NCBI GenBank assembly: GCA_963556495.2 | Contig: OY747705.1 | Location: forward strand, 30,063,001-30,127,000 | From: Valencia hispanica | Taxonomy: Eukaryota; Chordata; Actinopteri; Cyprinodontiformes; Valenciidae | Length of the DNA stretch: 64,000 nucleotides | Direction of reading: 5' to 3' | Shown here: piece after piece, positions 1 to 12,200 of the stretch | How positions within the stretch are numbered: position 1 is the stretch's first letter | Layout of the letters: each line of letters starts with the position of its first letter | The notes under the pieces: generated by a model | What the model was told of the DNA's origin: nothing | The model's input: only the letters and a program-made list of their open reading frames with translations | The model's database searches: none | Made by a program: the position numbers and the translations under genes

Positions 1-124
1 ATTGCTGTCAAACCACTCCGCAAACTCTGAACCACTTCCCGAAGCAGTCACGTGGTACAGCCGGGCATTTTCATGTATTAAGTAGCAGGTACAGAAGTAT
101 TATTTAATTCAAAAACAGATTTAA
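1..124. other. no feature seen
   Basis: Short AT-rich edge of the window. No gene, repeat motif or RNA structure was recognised. Confidence 0.5.
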
Positions 125-1530
125 CTAAATTAATGTGTAGATATATAAAATGTTCCAAATGTGTTTGTTCTCAGGCTCCTTAGGTTTCATTGGTCTTTTT
201 GTCTGTGTTGCAGAGTGGTGCTTTCTTAACCATGTTGTTACATACTTCCTAGGCTCAAAAAGATTAACAGGATGCCCATTTAAACTGATCATTATGAGAT
301 TAATTACATTTGACAATAACAGAGAAGACCTTTTATCTGCACATACATTGTTCGTTAGGCTAAACCCTCTTTCACATTCAGCTGTGATACATGGAATGGT
401 TTTCATGCAAGTGATCAGCGGTTCAAGGTTTTCAGGCTCTTTGCTTTGGTACTCGATTAAGTCTCTCATGCCATTAACAGCTTGGTTTTCACAAAGATTA
501 AATCTTTTACAAAGTCTCTTTACTTCTATCTGACCATATCTGATACTAGGTTTAGATGGCCAATTGCTTTTATCAAGTATGCTCATATCACGTAGGATTT
601 CCCCTTGAATTGAGACGGTTCTCCATATTACTGATCAAGCTATTGATATTAGTTTGGGATTTGACTCTAAGGGGCTGTTCACACGACAACGTTGCCATTT
701 TTGTTTGAATACGCGAGTGAAAACGCACTGCGATGTAGCACATATACCCGGCAGTGTGCCCCGTGTATGCAGTGTTCCAAGGTTTCCCCCTCACAACCCG
801 GAAAAGAAACATTTCACTGTCTTCTTGTAGTTCTCCTCCGCTTAAATAAAGGCGTATTAATTATTTGACACACGTACTGTATGCGTTTCCGATGGCGATC
901 GCATAGAAGCCTGATGATCTCTAAGTTTTGCTTACAGAGACCAAATTACTTCAGAAGCTGCATCAGTAGTAACAGCATACCTGGATCCGCCATTGTTGTT
1001 TTTCTGTAGAAAGGCGGAGTGCAACACGTCCGTAGGTGGCTGGCAGTGATGTCATCATTTTCAAACTTCTCCGGCTTGCGTTTACACGACAAGGTATCAC
1101 TCAGCGTTTTCAAAACTCTACACTCTAGAAGCCGTTTACCAAAAGATGCATTTTTGCCCCCCCGTTTTCCCGTTGTCGTGTAAACGGGAGAGAAAAACCT
1201 CCATTTTGTTGAAAAACGTTGTTGTGTAAACAGCCCCTAAGGGAACAGACCCAAAAATGTCCGGAAGCCTGTGCTTCACTGGCTTCCACTGACTTTTCCC
1301 CTGGAGAGTATTCAAAGGACCTCAAAACACGAATTGTGGTGTTCTGGTTTTAAAAGCATGATAAACTGTGCATGGAGCTGTTGGGATAGCTTTGACAGTT
1401 CAAAAAGTGCATCATTAACTAGTCCTAGGTCAAAATGAAATTCTTTGGTTTGCAAGCAATGTGCTAGTCCTCTATACGTTTGCGTCTCTTTTGTGCTCCT
1501 GGTTCGGGCTACAGCAGCATTTATTTATAT
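125..1530 (-). pseudogene. hAT-family transposase relic (KIAA1586-like)
   Basis: The 153-codon open stretch at 125-586 looks like the C-terminal dimerisation region of hAT transposases of the KIAA1586-like type: a conserved AECERGFS block followed by an R-S-S-L-L-x-x-N-V-I-x-L-I-M-I-S pattern. Just upstream (590-670) the frame is broken by a one-base shift. About 570 bases of unrelated MITE (671-1237) then intervene. The same protein similarity resumes around 1330-1500 on the minus strand, in a frame reading LGLVNDALFELSKLSQQLH. So this is one decayed transposase interrupted by a later insertion. Assignment rests on motif resemblance only. Confidence 0.65.
671..1237. mobile_element. MITE with TAA target duplication inside the hAT relic
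   Basis: The left end begins GGGGCTGTTCACACGACAAC and the right end is its near-exact inverse (...GTTGTGTAAACAGCCCC). TAA stands on both sides (668-670 and 1238-1240). A second imperfect inverted segment lies inside (GTTTACACGAC near 1080, GTCGTGTAAAC near 1175). It has no coding capacity. A three-base TWA duplication fits PIF/Harbinger-type elements; that superfamily call is inferred. Confidence 0.65.
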
Positions 1531-1539
1531 ATATGATTC

Positions 1540-2514
1540 ATTATTCTTTAATTTGACAGTATACTGAAGTATAGACCATACAAGGGTAATTGTTGTTGTT
1601 TTCACCTGGTGTCTTCACAGATTACTGCAGCTGCTGATTGTACATTTACATTTCAATAAAGATAGAATAACATACCTTTAACGTTTGACTTTTGGCACCA
1701 TTACAATGTTTATAGGCAACTTGTCACATCTTCCACCTCATGAAACACATTTGTTGTGATTCCCTTTCTAATAAGATGAATGGAACAGACTTTTGGATGG
1801 CTGGGAGCCATTTCAAAGTTGGACTGAGCAGACCACATTTCCCAGCAATCCTAACAGTGACCCCCAACACACTCCTATTGGTCCGTAGCCACCAATGGTG
1901 ACATCAATGGTGACATCACGGCCAAAGGGCTATAAGAAAATGGAGTCGCGCCCATTTCAAATGTTCTCAAGCCAGAAGTGTTAGCAGAGACCCTGGCTAA
2001 ACAGAGAACATATCACCGGTGAAGATTCTCATTTGTTCTGACCCGCTGGACCGGGAAGAACTCATTTCAAAGCTTCGAAGTGCTCATCCTGTTTGCGTAA
2101 CCAGGGTGAGCCATATCCGGACTGTTCCCAGACAGTTCGTTAGACGTCGACCTCCAGGCCATCCAGCCTGCCTTTGGGCCACACGCAATCCTGTGCAAGG
2201 TTTTTTATAACTCTTCCTTTTCTTGCTCAACTACAGACGCAATTTGCTCTCCTCCTAGCGGACTGGACCTCCTTATAAGCAAAGTAGGACTAAACCGGTT
2301 CATTTATACTAATATTGTGTCTGGGAGGAGATAAATGGAGAAAATACAGTTTTTACGAGATAGATCTCGTTCATTGTTGGTTTAAAGTGTCTTTAAGCGC
2401 TATACCTATTTGCTCATTTTGGCGTCGCCGCACGCATAAGTTTCAGCTGTAACTGCTGTGTTTGAAACTGTTTTTATCCTGAGCGGATCACACCTTTCTT
2501 TTTCCTTCCTTTTT

Positions 2515-2515
<1 letters not shown>
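1540..2515 (+). other. unassigned region with promoter-like or LTR-like features
   Basis: No gene was recognised. Around 1880-1940 there are two ATTGG/CCAAT-type boxes followed by CTATAAGAAA, then a C/G-richer stretch with a short open frame at 2019-2210. A polyadenylation-like AATAAA occurs near 2967. The arrangement could be the regulatory end of a degraded retroelement, but no paired ends or target duplication were found. Confidence 0.2.

Positions 2516-2518
<3 letters not shown>

Positions 2519-2563
<45 letters not shown>
2519..2563. repeat. (CT)n microsatellite
   Basis: About 45 bases of uninterrupted CT dinucleotides. Confidence 0.95.
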
Positions 2564-2566
<3 letters not shown>

Positions 2567-3499
2567 CCCTTATCACCTGGTTGGCAGAGTTTGGCTCGGT
2601 CCATTGTCTTTAGTCTGTTGGTAAAGCAGAGGCCTTCCACATGGATGCTCCACCCCATGTGCTCCTTTAGCCAAAGCTAGTTTTATGACCCCTTTCTTAC
2701 ACCCCATGTGCAGGTCCCCATCTTGGCACAGAGCTGAGATTTATGACACTTTGTCCCACAGGCTACCTTAGCTGAGCCCCCTGGAGTGAGGGCCACCCCT
2801 TCTTTTTCTGACCCGAACCTCAGCTGTTCTCACTGATTCATTTCATGTTAATTGTGTTTAATGTTCAGCTATTATTGTTTTCTAAGATCTGTAGTAGTAG
2901 TTGCATGCTTTAGAATAGATGGGATAAATTTATGAAATGTTTGGCTTTCAGGTTGATCTATTTTCTAAATAAATTCCCCTTAACTCAAAGAGAAGTTGTC
3001 TGGGATTACTTGGAGTAATGCGTACAATTAATGTCCACAGCTTAAGAACTTATTCCTTCATATATTGTTTAAATATCTCAGCCTTATCAGGCATATAATC
3101 ATAAACATAAACTGAGACTGAACAATTTGGCTATATGTATATATATTCCTGGAATCCCCCAGGTGGTGCCCCCAAACTTGGTAAATTTTACATAAAATTA
3201 TTAATCTTATTAATAATTGCCCTAGGCAATTATTCATATTTATTCATAGCCAAATCCTACCTATCTGTGGCACAACACATTAATGCTCAGTACTCCACAT
3301 ATTTTTTAAATATATTTGCATTCCAAAATTTATTTATTTTCAATGAGTGTATATATGCGGATGAAACAAGTAACCTATTGTACTCAACATTTTTCTATAT
3401 CAAAATTTTTGTATAACATTATAGTCATTATGCTTTTTAATAAGTGTTTTTGGGAAGGTGTGGTAGTCCTGTGATACAATTTAATGGCTTTTTTACATA
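2564..3499. other. no gene seen; AT-rich
   Basis: No recognisable coding segment, RNA or repeat boundary. The 93-codon open frame at 3135-3416 is AT-rich with no family resemblance. Confidence 0.4.
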
Positions 3500-3662
3500 C
3501 ATTACTTTAACTTTTTTACTTTATGTAGTTTTGATACCAGTACTTTTTTACTTCTACTTGAGTAAAAAGCTTGACTTGATACTTCAACTTCTACAGAAGT
3601 CTTTTTAAACCCGATTATCTATACTTCTACTTGAGTTTTGAATGTGAATACTTTTGACACCT
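3500..3662. repeat. interspersed repeat with ACTTGAGTAAAA motifs
   Basis: Repeated motifs of the type TACTTCTACTTGAGT within about 160 bases, typical of a non-autonomous DNA element common in teleosts. The ends were not defined. Confidence 0.35.
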
Positions 3663-3689
3663 CTGGGCACCAATGATCTGAATTTCAGA

Positions 3690-3862
3690 AAAAAGAAATG
3701 AGAAAGAGAATCAGCAATACAATTTCCATGGCCTGGGACAAGAGATTCGCAAAGTAGGAACTGATGTTGGGCTGCCACAAGGATGTGTCTGCGGATAAAC
3801 TGCCCGATAGCGCGAGAGCGTGACAGACCTTTGTTTTTGTCAACCTTTAAAATGTCTACAGC
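3690..3862 (-). pseudogene. RNase H fragment of a DIRS/Ngaro-like retrotransposon
   Basis: The minus strand reads without a stop through an HSDNAAAVDIL segment, then R-S-R-A-I-G-Q-F-I-R-R, then GHGNCIADSLSHF and F-R-S-L-V-P. That HSDN...N-x-x-A-D-S-L-S order is the pattern of RNase H domains of tyrosine-recombinase (DIRS-group) retrotransposons. Only about 55 codons survive. The family is inferred from motif order. Confidence 0.4.
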
Positions 3863-4915
3863 AGCAGCATTATCTGAATGGATGAGAATGGAGTATTGAG
3901 ACTATTCATCCCCTCCAAAGAAGGGCAGCGACCACAATGGGATAGAACTCGTGGAGATCCGAGGAAAGGGAAGCAGACTGAAGCCGCAGGGAGTCGAACT
4001 CCAGGGCCCATGCTGACACGAACCACCTCCCGCTGTGGTAGCCACCGAAGCCGAAGGTGCAGCTTTGGTATAGAGCTGGATGGGAAACTAAATCGTTATA
4101 AAAGAAAGAAATGCCATTCCAGGAAGACAGAAATTTGCTATACCCAGGAACTCCAAAGCGGTAAGGGGACAGACTGTCTTCTCCTCAAAAAGAGGGACAC
4201 CCTAAACAAAGAGGAGACAAAGCGATGTGATGACCAGAAAGTCATCAGGAGGTGGATGACTTAAGTGGACAGCACTGTAGGTATTGAACAAGACCCAGCA
4301 CAAGGCTTTAAAAAAGGAATCAAAGATCCTGGGGCTACTTCAGCAGCTAAAAGTGAGCCGGAAAGTAGTAAGTCTCCTTCCAGTAAACACAGGAGAATCT
4401 CCAGAAGTCTGGGTGAAAGGGCAGGAACTTAAAAGCGCTGGTGATGTCCGCCTTGGAGGGCCATGCGGCCCGGCCCGCCAGACAGATAAGGAGGGAGAGC
4501 CGGGACCAAGCTGCCCAAAGCAGTAGTGGGAGAGCGCCGAAGCGAGGCCTCAGTGCAGCGAGAAAGCCATGGGCGTGCAGGGAGGAGAGGGAGCAGGAGG
4601 AAGCCTAAGCAGTTCCTTGTGGAACTCGGACGGATCAACACAAACAGTGGGGATGTCCATGTTGAAAGACAGGAACAAACATTGGATGTAGGTTGTAAGC
4701 ACATGAACGTGAGCACAAAGGGTGCAGAGGTGTCTAGCAGGTGCAAAATGAACAAGACAAATGTGGAACAATAGGCAGGCTGAGTACTAAGTAATTAGAA
4801 GGTTAGAGGCCTTGGAAGCCAGGTGAGTCGGGTTTGTATAGATTGCTGAGTAAGAAGTAGGTTTGAGGCGTGGTCCTGCTCCTGAACCTATGTTAAGACT
4901 TTAACTCCATATTTG
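3863..4915. other. unassigned, relatively GC-rich, probably repeat-derived
   Basis: Several overlapping open frames of 70-130 codons on both strands, none with a recognisable domain. Base composition differs from the AT-rich surroundings, which suggests inserted repeat material. Confidence 0.25.
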
Positions 4916-4919
4916 GAGG

Positions 4920-5345
4920 AAAAGTGGGGAAGCTGTGAAGGTGTGTAACACCATCCCAACTCTGAAGTATGGGGATGGCAGCATGATGTTGTATTTTGCT
5001 GCAGAAGGGACTGGTGCACTTCACAAAATAGATGGCATTATGAGAAAATAAATGTATGTGTAAATATTGAAGCAACATCTGAAGACATCAGCCAGTAAGT
5101 TCATGCTTGGGTGATAATGAATCTTCCAAATGGACATTGAACTGAAGCATACTTACACCAGATTAGTTATAAAGTGGTTTAAGGACAACAAAGTCAAGGT
5201 ACTGGAGTGGCCACCAAAAAGCCTTGATTTTAATCCCATAGAAAATTTGTGGGCAGCACTAAAAAGGCAGTGCAAGCAAGAAGGCCTTCAAACCTAACCC
5301 AGTTACATCAGTTCTTTCAAGAGGAAGGAAACCCAAGGGAAACAG
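4920..5345 (+). pseudogene. Tc1/mariner transposase relic
   Basis: The frame fragments read GDGSMMLYFAAEGTGAL, then an LEWPPKS...NPIENLW block, the region with the third catalytic acidic residue of the DDE domain. Internal stops and gaps show it is dead. No terminal repeats were identified. Confidence 0.7.
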
Positions 5346-5369
5346 TTTCGGGGCAATTCTACCAAATAT

Positions 5370-5640
5370 TAAGGAAGTATTGTCACAGTGTGACTTTTTG
5401 CCCCTGTTTTTGTCTGTCTCTGTGTCCTGATTATCCCCAGTTTTTTTTTGTTTCCCCTGATTACGTCCCTGTGTATATATGTTCCCCTGTGCCCTAATGT
5501 CTCTGCTGATTTGTCGTCATCCTTACCAACGTCCATGTCCTGTGCTGTCCCATGCCTGAGTTTGGACTTTATTATTAAAGATGAGCAGGAGGAGCTCAAA
5601 ACAGAGCTCTGCATTTAGGTCCTCTTTTCGAAAACACATG
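5370..5640 (+). repeat. retroelement-tail-like interspersed repeat
   Basis: A C/T-rich stretch with repeated TGTCCTG/CCCCTG motifs ending in TTTATTATTAAAG and a CTGCATTTAGGTCCTC block. This pattern is familiar from dispersed teleost retroelement ends. Class not resolved. Confidence 0.3.
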
Positions 5641-6837
5641 ACAAGAATATGTATACTTCTGACTTTATTTTGTGTGTATATGTAGTGTATGTAAATATCT
5701 GGTTTCAAATGTACGTCAGAAAGCTATGCACTCAGTTGCTTTTCATTTCCACATCAAGTTTGCAGGAGAAATGACAGTGGAAAAAACAACTCAGCTGCAT
5801 CCAGGACTCATAAAACGACCTAGTTTCTACACCTGTAACAGGTTGACAACTTTTCAGCTGACAGCTAAAAGTGATTATAGTCTAACCTTGTTTGATGTTT
5901 TAAACTGTTCTGCATTAAATCACAGCACAACCCAGAGCATAATTTCCATTCCCACTTTTATTAAAATATACAGTGGGGCACTGGGGAAAAGGTACAGTGG
6001 GGCAAACAAAGTACTTGGCAGCCACCAATTGTGTAAGTTGTCCCACTTTAAAAGATGAGAGAGGTATGTCATTTTCATCATAGGTATACTTCAACTGTGA
6101 GAGACAGAATGTAAAAAATCCAGAAAATCACACTGTAGGATTTTTAAAGAATGTATTTGTATAATGCTGCATAAAATGAGTAGTTAGCACCTACAAACAA
6201 GCCAGAATTCTGGTCCTCATAGACCTGTTTCTTGTTTTTTAAGATGCTCTTATATCCTCCACTTGTTACCTGTATTAATGGCAACTCATTACCTGTGTAA
6301 AATACACCTGTCCACACCTTCAAACTGTCAGACTCCAACTTCCATCATGGCCAAGACCAGAGAGATGTACAAAAACACCAGGGACAGGATTGTACACCTG
6401 CACAAGACTGGGATGAGCGAATCTACAATAGTCAAGTAGCTTGGTGACAAGAGATCAACTGTTGGAGCAATTATTAGAAATGGAATAAATACAAGATCAC
6501 TGACAATCTCCCTTGAGCTGGGGCCCCGTGCAAGATCTCACCATGTGGGGAACACATGATCTTGAGAACGGTGAGGAAACAGCCTAGAGCTACACATAGG
6601 GAACTGGTCAATTAACTAAATAGAGCTGGGGCCACAGTAACAAAGGTTACTATTAGTAACACACTACAGAGACCATGTGGATGATAAAGAGGAGGATTGG
6701 GAGAACGTCATGTGGTCAGAGGAGACAATGCCACCCACCATGTTTGGAGGGGGAAGAACACTGAGCTGCATTTCAACAACACCATACCCACTGTGAAGCA
6801 TGGAGGTAGAAACATTATGCTTTGGGGCTACTTTTCT

Positions 6838-7369
6838 TTTTTCTTCTTCTTTTTTTACACATCCTGTCTGGCAGTGTGGTGCTCAGAATTGGTGTCGGAG
6901 TACCAAGTGGAAGCCCCACAGATTTACTTTCACAAGTGGAGCATTACGGCTTTTGCTATAGTACCCTGCTTGATATATATGTGTGAAATTGCTGTGAGTT
7001 TTCTATTTAATATTATTGACACGGAGACTGAAAATAAAGGGGAAGAAAGGAAGAAGATGAAGAGAGGTAGGAAAAATAAGTTAATAGGGATAGGGTAAGT
7101 TGAGGATACAAGAGAGGAAGGGCAACAAAGAAAATACAAGAAAACATCCAAGTCCGCCTTCACACTCACATGACAGTAGGGAAAATGAAAAAAACAACGA
7201 CAAAAGAAATCAAACAATGCGAACCGAGAACTACACAACCACAACCCACAAATAAATAATAAATAAATACAATAACAGTGTCTCTGAAAAGCTCATGGTA
7301 CCGATTATTACAAGATTTAGTAATGGCAACCTAAGCCCAAGAATGCATCTGTAAACACTGGAACCCCCA

Positions 7370-7370
<1 letters not shown>
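6838..7370 (+). repeat. interspersed repeat, copy 1 (second copy at 20552)
   Basis: This segment is clearly homologous to 20552-21120: both run from a T-rich lead through CTGGCAGTGTGG, a GAATTGGTGTC block, CGGAGACTGAAAAT, a purine-rich GAAGA stretch and CTCATGGTACCG, and both end at a TG run. No coding capacity was recognised and the class is unknown. Confidence 0.7.
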
Positions 7371-7373
<3 letters not shown>

Positions 7374-7460
<87 letters not shown>

Positions 7461-7474
7461 GTGCGTGTGCGTGC
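7374..7474. repeat. (TG)n microsatellite
   Basis: About 100 bases of TG with a few C substitutions at the right end. It abuts the end of the interspersed repeat, whose second copy also ends in TG. Confidence 0.95.
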
Positions 7475-7499
7475 ATGATGCACAACAACCTGTTCTCAG

Positions 7500-7712
7500 C
7501 TGCTTTTGTTTAGGTTTTTATTCTAAGTTATAAATCTGCACAGCTTCTTTTAACGTAAATTTTATTTTTCATTTTAAATCATGCTTTTAATTCCTGTACT
7601 TTTGCTTTTTCTGCACCCTGCTGTAATGCTTTTGATGTTTTATGTAAAGCACTTTGAATTGTCCTGTAACATGAATTGTGCTATACAAATAAACTTGCCT
7701 TGCCTTCTTTAA
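7500..7712 (+). repeat. retroelement 3' tail
   Basis: Ends with the motif series TGTAAAGCACTTTGAATT, GTGCTATACAAATAAA and CTTGCCTTGCC, a dispersed retroelement tail very common in fish genomes. It lies inside the broken Tc1. Confidence 0.5.
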
Positions 7713-7904
7713 AGAGAAGGTCCTTGCACTGACTTGTTAGCTGCTGTTCTTTGTTTCTGCTGTCATCACTATTTGATGTTTATGCAGAGGTGATGGTGGT
7801 ATTCACTACTTTGTTATATGTTTTATGGTGTTCAATACAAAAATAAAATAGATATGTTGGCTTTGATAATATATTTTCAATTTTCAGCATATCTATTTAT
7901 CTAT

Positions 7905-8049
<145 letters not shown>

Positions 8050-8599
8050 TGTATCTATCTATACACACATATAGGAGCCGTATATAACACACACATATAT
8101 AAGGGCCGTGGGTGGGGGGGGGGCTACTGAGCCTCTCTGCCCCGGGGCCTATCAGCTGATTTCAATGTTCTGGAGTGGCCTGGCCAGTCTCCTGACCTCA
8201 ATCCCACAGAGAATCTGTGGAGTAAGTTGAAGGTCAAAACATCCTGGCTCCAAAGAAGATCTGCATGGAATAATTGGCCAAAATACCAGCTACAGTGTGT
8301 GCAAACCTGGTGAAGACCTACAGAAAATGTTTGACCTCTATCATTGCCAACCAAGGTTACATTATAGGTGTGTATATAGGTGAACTTTTGTTATTGACCA
8401 AATATTTATTTTCTGCACCAATATACAAATAAATTTTTTTAAAATCATGCAATGTGATTTTCTGGGAAACTTTTTTACATTCAGTCTCTCATAGTTGAAG
8501 TATACCTATGATTAAAAAAATTACAGACCTCTCTCATTGTTTTAAGTGGGACAACTTGCACAATTGGTGGCTGCCAAATACTTTTATGTCCCACTGTGT

Positions 8600-9179
8600 T
8601 TACATCACCAAGGTTGCTAAGTTCTCATGTAGGTTAGATAAGGAATAAAATTGTGTAGTAATAGAAGTTTTTCTTCAAAAACTAGCAATGTAAAACCCAG
8701 TAAGCCTTCCCGTTTCGTAGTCACCTTGAGCAGAGATTAATCATAGTTAATAATGTCAGGCCAGCTTTTTATGGTCATGATTTAAGATTCTGTATAGAGA
8801 TTTATAAGGAGGGAATTTTCAGTCAAAACTAACTAGCAACTAAGTATATGGTGTTATATGTAAATTGTATGAAAGGGCTGAATTCTGATATCTGAACTGG
8901 TTTCAGTAGATTTTATTATTTTTTTGTATTTTTAACAAGCAAAAACCACCCTGGAAGTACATGAAGTTTTTTTTGCTGTTCTTAATTTTTTGTGCTTTGA
9001 CAGTCTTAAATTTTATTCAGTTTATTTGTTTATTTTTTATTCGTTTATTTTGGTTAGTGTATTTTTATGAGTTCATGAATTTTTATTGATTTATTATAAT
9101 TATTATTATTATTATTATTATTGATACTTTCTTACTTTGTACCATCAAAGTTCACCACAGAGTACATTTCAATTGCTTC
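8600..9179. other. intergenic, no gene; small (ATT)n run
   Basis: AT-rich spacer downstream of vitellogenin. It contains a short ATT trinucleotide run near 9098-9121 and nothing else recognised. Confidence 0.5.
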
Positions 9180-9185
9180 TTTATT
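9180..9185 (-). terminator. vitellogenin polyadenylation signal
   Basis: AATAAA on the minus strand, about 60 bases past the vitellogenin stop codon. It is the only canonical signal in the short 3' region. Confidence 0.7.
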
Positions 9186-9243
9186 TTAGTGTACAAGGAT
9201 ACATATAACACGAAAACAGAATGAATATCAGAAGGCAACATAT

Positions 9244-12200
9244 TTAGGCACACTGTGGAGTGCAGCGGCAGGCCAGGTGAGACTCCGCTGTCTCGCTCAC
9301 ATCAATGCTCTTCTCGTAGATGCTGCTAAGTCCATCAGAGCGATTCAGGTTGGACTCTGAAACAGTAGGGGAGCAGAGCAGTTAGGATTCGAGCAAGATT
9401 TGAATAGAGGTCTAATAAACATGTTATTAGAGTGTAGTGTGAATTCTTGTTCGCTGCTCACCCAGAGGCACACAGTGGTAGCCAACAGTGACAGAGATGG
9501 TTCTCACTGGCAGGCAACCTGGTAGACAACGCAGCACAGGTTCGACAGAGTAGCATTTGGATCCCTCACCTTCCAGGCTGATCTGCTTCTCCAGCTTCAC
9601 CGATTCAAGCTGCATGTAACACTCTGTAAAAAGATTTTGCCCACATTTTCAATTTTGTATTGTTTCTACAATGTTTTGAATTTGTCATCACTGTGCAAAT
9701 TCTTTTGAATTCCAGTTCAATTTTTAAAATCAGAAAAAGTTTTACCAGAGGCATCACGGCAGCTCTTTGCAGGTAGAACCCAGGAATGAGCGAAGCTAGT
9801 TGCATTCCTGGACACCCGTTCGTTCGGGGTGCTGTACTCCTGTCTGACTTCACCATCAGCCTTTCCACAGAGTCCACAGGTCTGGCCTCTCATCCAGTCC
9901 ACCACTTTAACCTTGGTGAGAAAAAAAGATTGGAGTCACCATTATACTACTAGCAACATGGGATTTGATGAATATCTAAGTTTACCATATCTGTGGCATC
10001 ACCTGCACATTATTTGAGCTGAGGAAGACCTCCTGAAGGCCATGGCTAGGAGCAAGCAGAGCGATGCCCTCTTCTTTCTCTTTGATTTGTATGCTGCCTG
10101 TTATTAATATAAACATTTGAAACATTTAAGATAAGTGGTTGATGTGGCCAGTATGTCTCAATATAATACAACACATCCTACCAGTTGGGTCCTTATATGG
10201 CAGGTTGTTGAGAGGAATTTCCACTCCATTAACCTTCACCATAACAGTGTTGTCCTTGGGATACATGTCAACATCACTGTTTAGACAAAGTTTAAATATA
10301 TGTGAAAAGTTATTTTTGAAAAAGTAGAGTATTTCTTAGTCATATTGGATAGATACTATATACATATCTTCATCACTTACATGTTTTCAATCTTGACACT
10401 GATCTCATTATGTTCTGCTGTTTGATCCCTCTTCAGCAGAACGATGAATTTCATTTCAGACGTGCAATCCTGAGCCAAGACCAGAGGGCAAGAGTGGGGC
10501 ATCTCTGTTTTATACTTCCTGTTATTGAAGGTGACCACTGTATCATTGACCACAGAGCACTCAGCTGAAATGTAAAAATATACATAATTTAGTCTGTTAG
10601 AGAGTAGCATAAACAAGGCTTGACCAAGTATGAGATTATTTTTTACAGTACCAAAGTATTTAAAGAAAATGTTTAAATTTACATTTTCAACATATAATCT
10701 AATTGCTTGCAAACCAGGTTCCAGCGTTGTGATACTATATGTACAGCTGAAAATTTAGGTCGCTCTAGCACATTCTCTGTCATTAAATTAAAGTGATTTG
10801 AACTGTTTGATCAGCGTAGTAAAAAAATCGGATTTTGAAAACATCACTTTTTAGAATCTTTGCATACCATGTTACCATTAACATCAGGTTAATGGTGCTC
10901 ATGTCTATTATTACATATTCAATGATGTGAGAGGGTTTTTCACCTGCGTTAGACTTGGTCAGCACGTAGGTGACCTGGTCCATCCAGTTGCCCTGGTATG
11001 CCTGCAGCTCAGCAGCAGTGTTGTTAACTGGCAGGTATAAGGGAAGACTCCATCCCAGTTTGTAATAGGTGCTCTGCATTTCCAACAGACAGAAATGATC
11101 TTTGAAGTATACATGCAATGCAAATTTGGTGCATGAATTAAAAGATGTTGTGCTGCTGCACCTTCGGTGTTTTCAGCGTGACATTTAGGCTTGTCTCGTT
11201 GGAAACAGCTACAGTCAGTTTGATCTCTCTGGGGTCATTGGCGACCTTTGTCCTGTTCATTCCATTGTCCTCAGCAAGGCTGGTAAACCAATTAGAGACT
11301 CTAAACAGGAAAGAAAGTATAAAAATATCTTTAAGAGCTTGTTATAACAATCAAATTAATTACTGACTCTCAGAAGAGTAATGCTACTGGATGATTTCCT
11401 TAATTTGTGACATTACCTTCTTCCATATTTTGTCATGTAGTTAGGGACTCTTGCCCAGGCCAGCTTCACACGGACTGCAGGCTCCTTCTCAACGCGACCA
11501 GTTTCGGCAGTGATCGTGGTGTTGTACTGTTTGCATTCAATTCCCCAGGTAACTCGAGACTAGACAAAAATATAATCCTTAAAATGTCAAACATCAAAAC
11601 ATTTTCCTCTTGATACTGACATCACTTACTACCCACGATCTAGCATGTTGGCAGAGGTCAAAGCACTTGTAAGCATAAAGCCCAATTAGTTTGAAACAAA
11701 GTTGAACATTGTTGTTTTTTTGCTAAATAAAAAAAGTTTCCAAAAAACATAATAACTATGAGCAATGAGGGATTCTGAAAATAAAGAGGAGAGCTTGAGG
11801 AAAAAGCCAAATCTTCCCAGATGTCTAAATTAAATGTTAAGATAAAAAAATATGTACCATCACTTTGTGGTGGCTGAGCATCACGCTGTCAGCACAGATT
11901 GTCCAGTTGTTATTTTCAGTAAGGTTGGCCACAATGATCTGCACTCTGGCAGTTAGTTTGTCATAGTAAGCAGCGATCTGATATCCCTGGTTCTTGTGAT
12001 CTGTTCTAATGGCACGTACAAGGACTGTGACTATTGGACTGACGGTGTTAGACAGGTATTTGGCCTGGAAGTACAAAGAAGACATATATACTGTTTTTTC
12101 ATTTTTTATTTACTTATATATGGATGCACTGGACTACAAACACCGTGATTTGATAACTTGCCTTGTTGTAGATGGATTCAAAGCTGCTAGCACTGCTCTT

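Noticed and set aside
1540..2990. Complete LTR retrotransposon
   Set aside because: TATA-like and AATAAA motifs are present, but no paired long terminal repeats, primer site or coding region was found.
7231..7488. His-Thr repeat frame
   Set aside because: Translation of the TG microsatellite.
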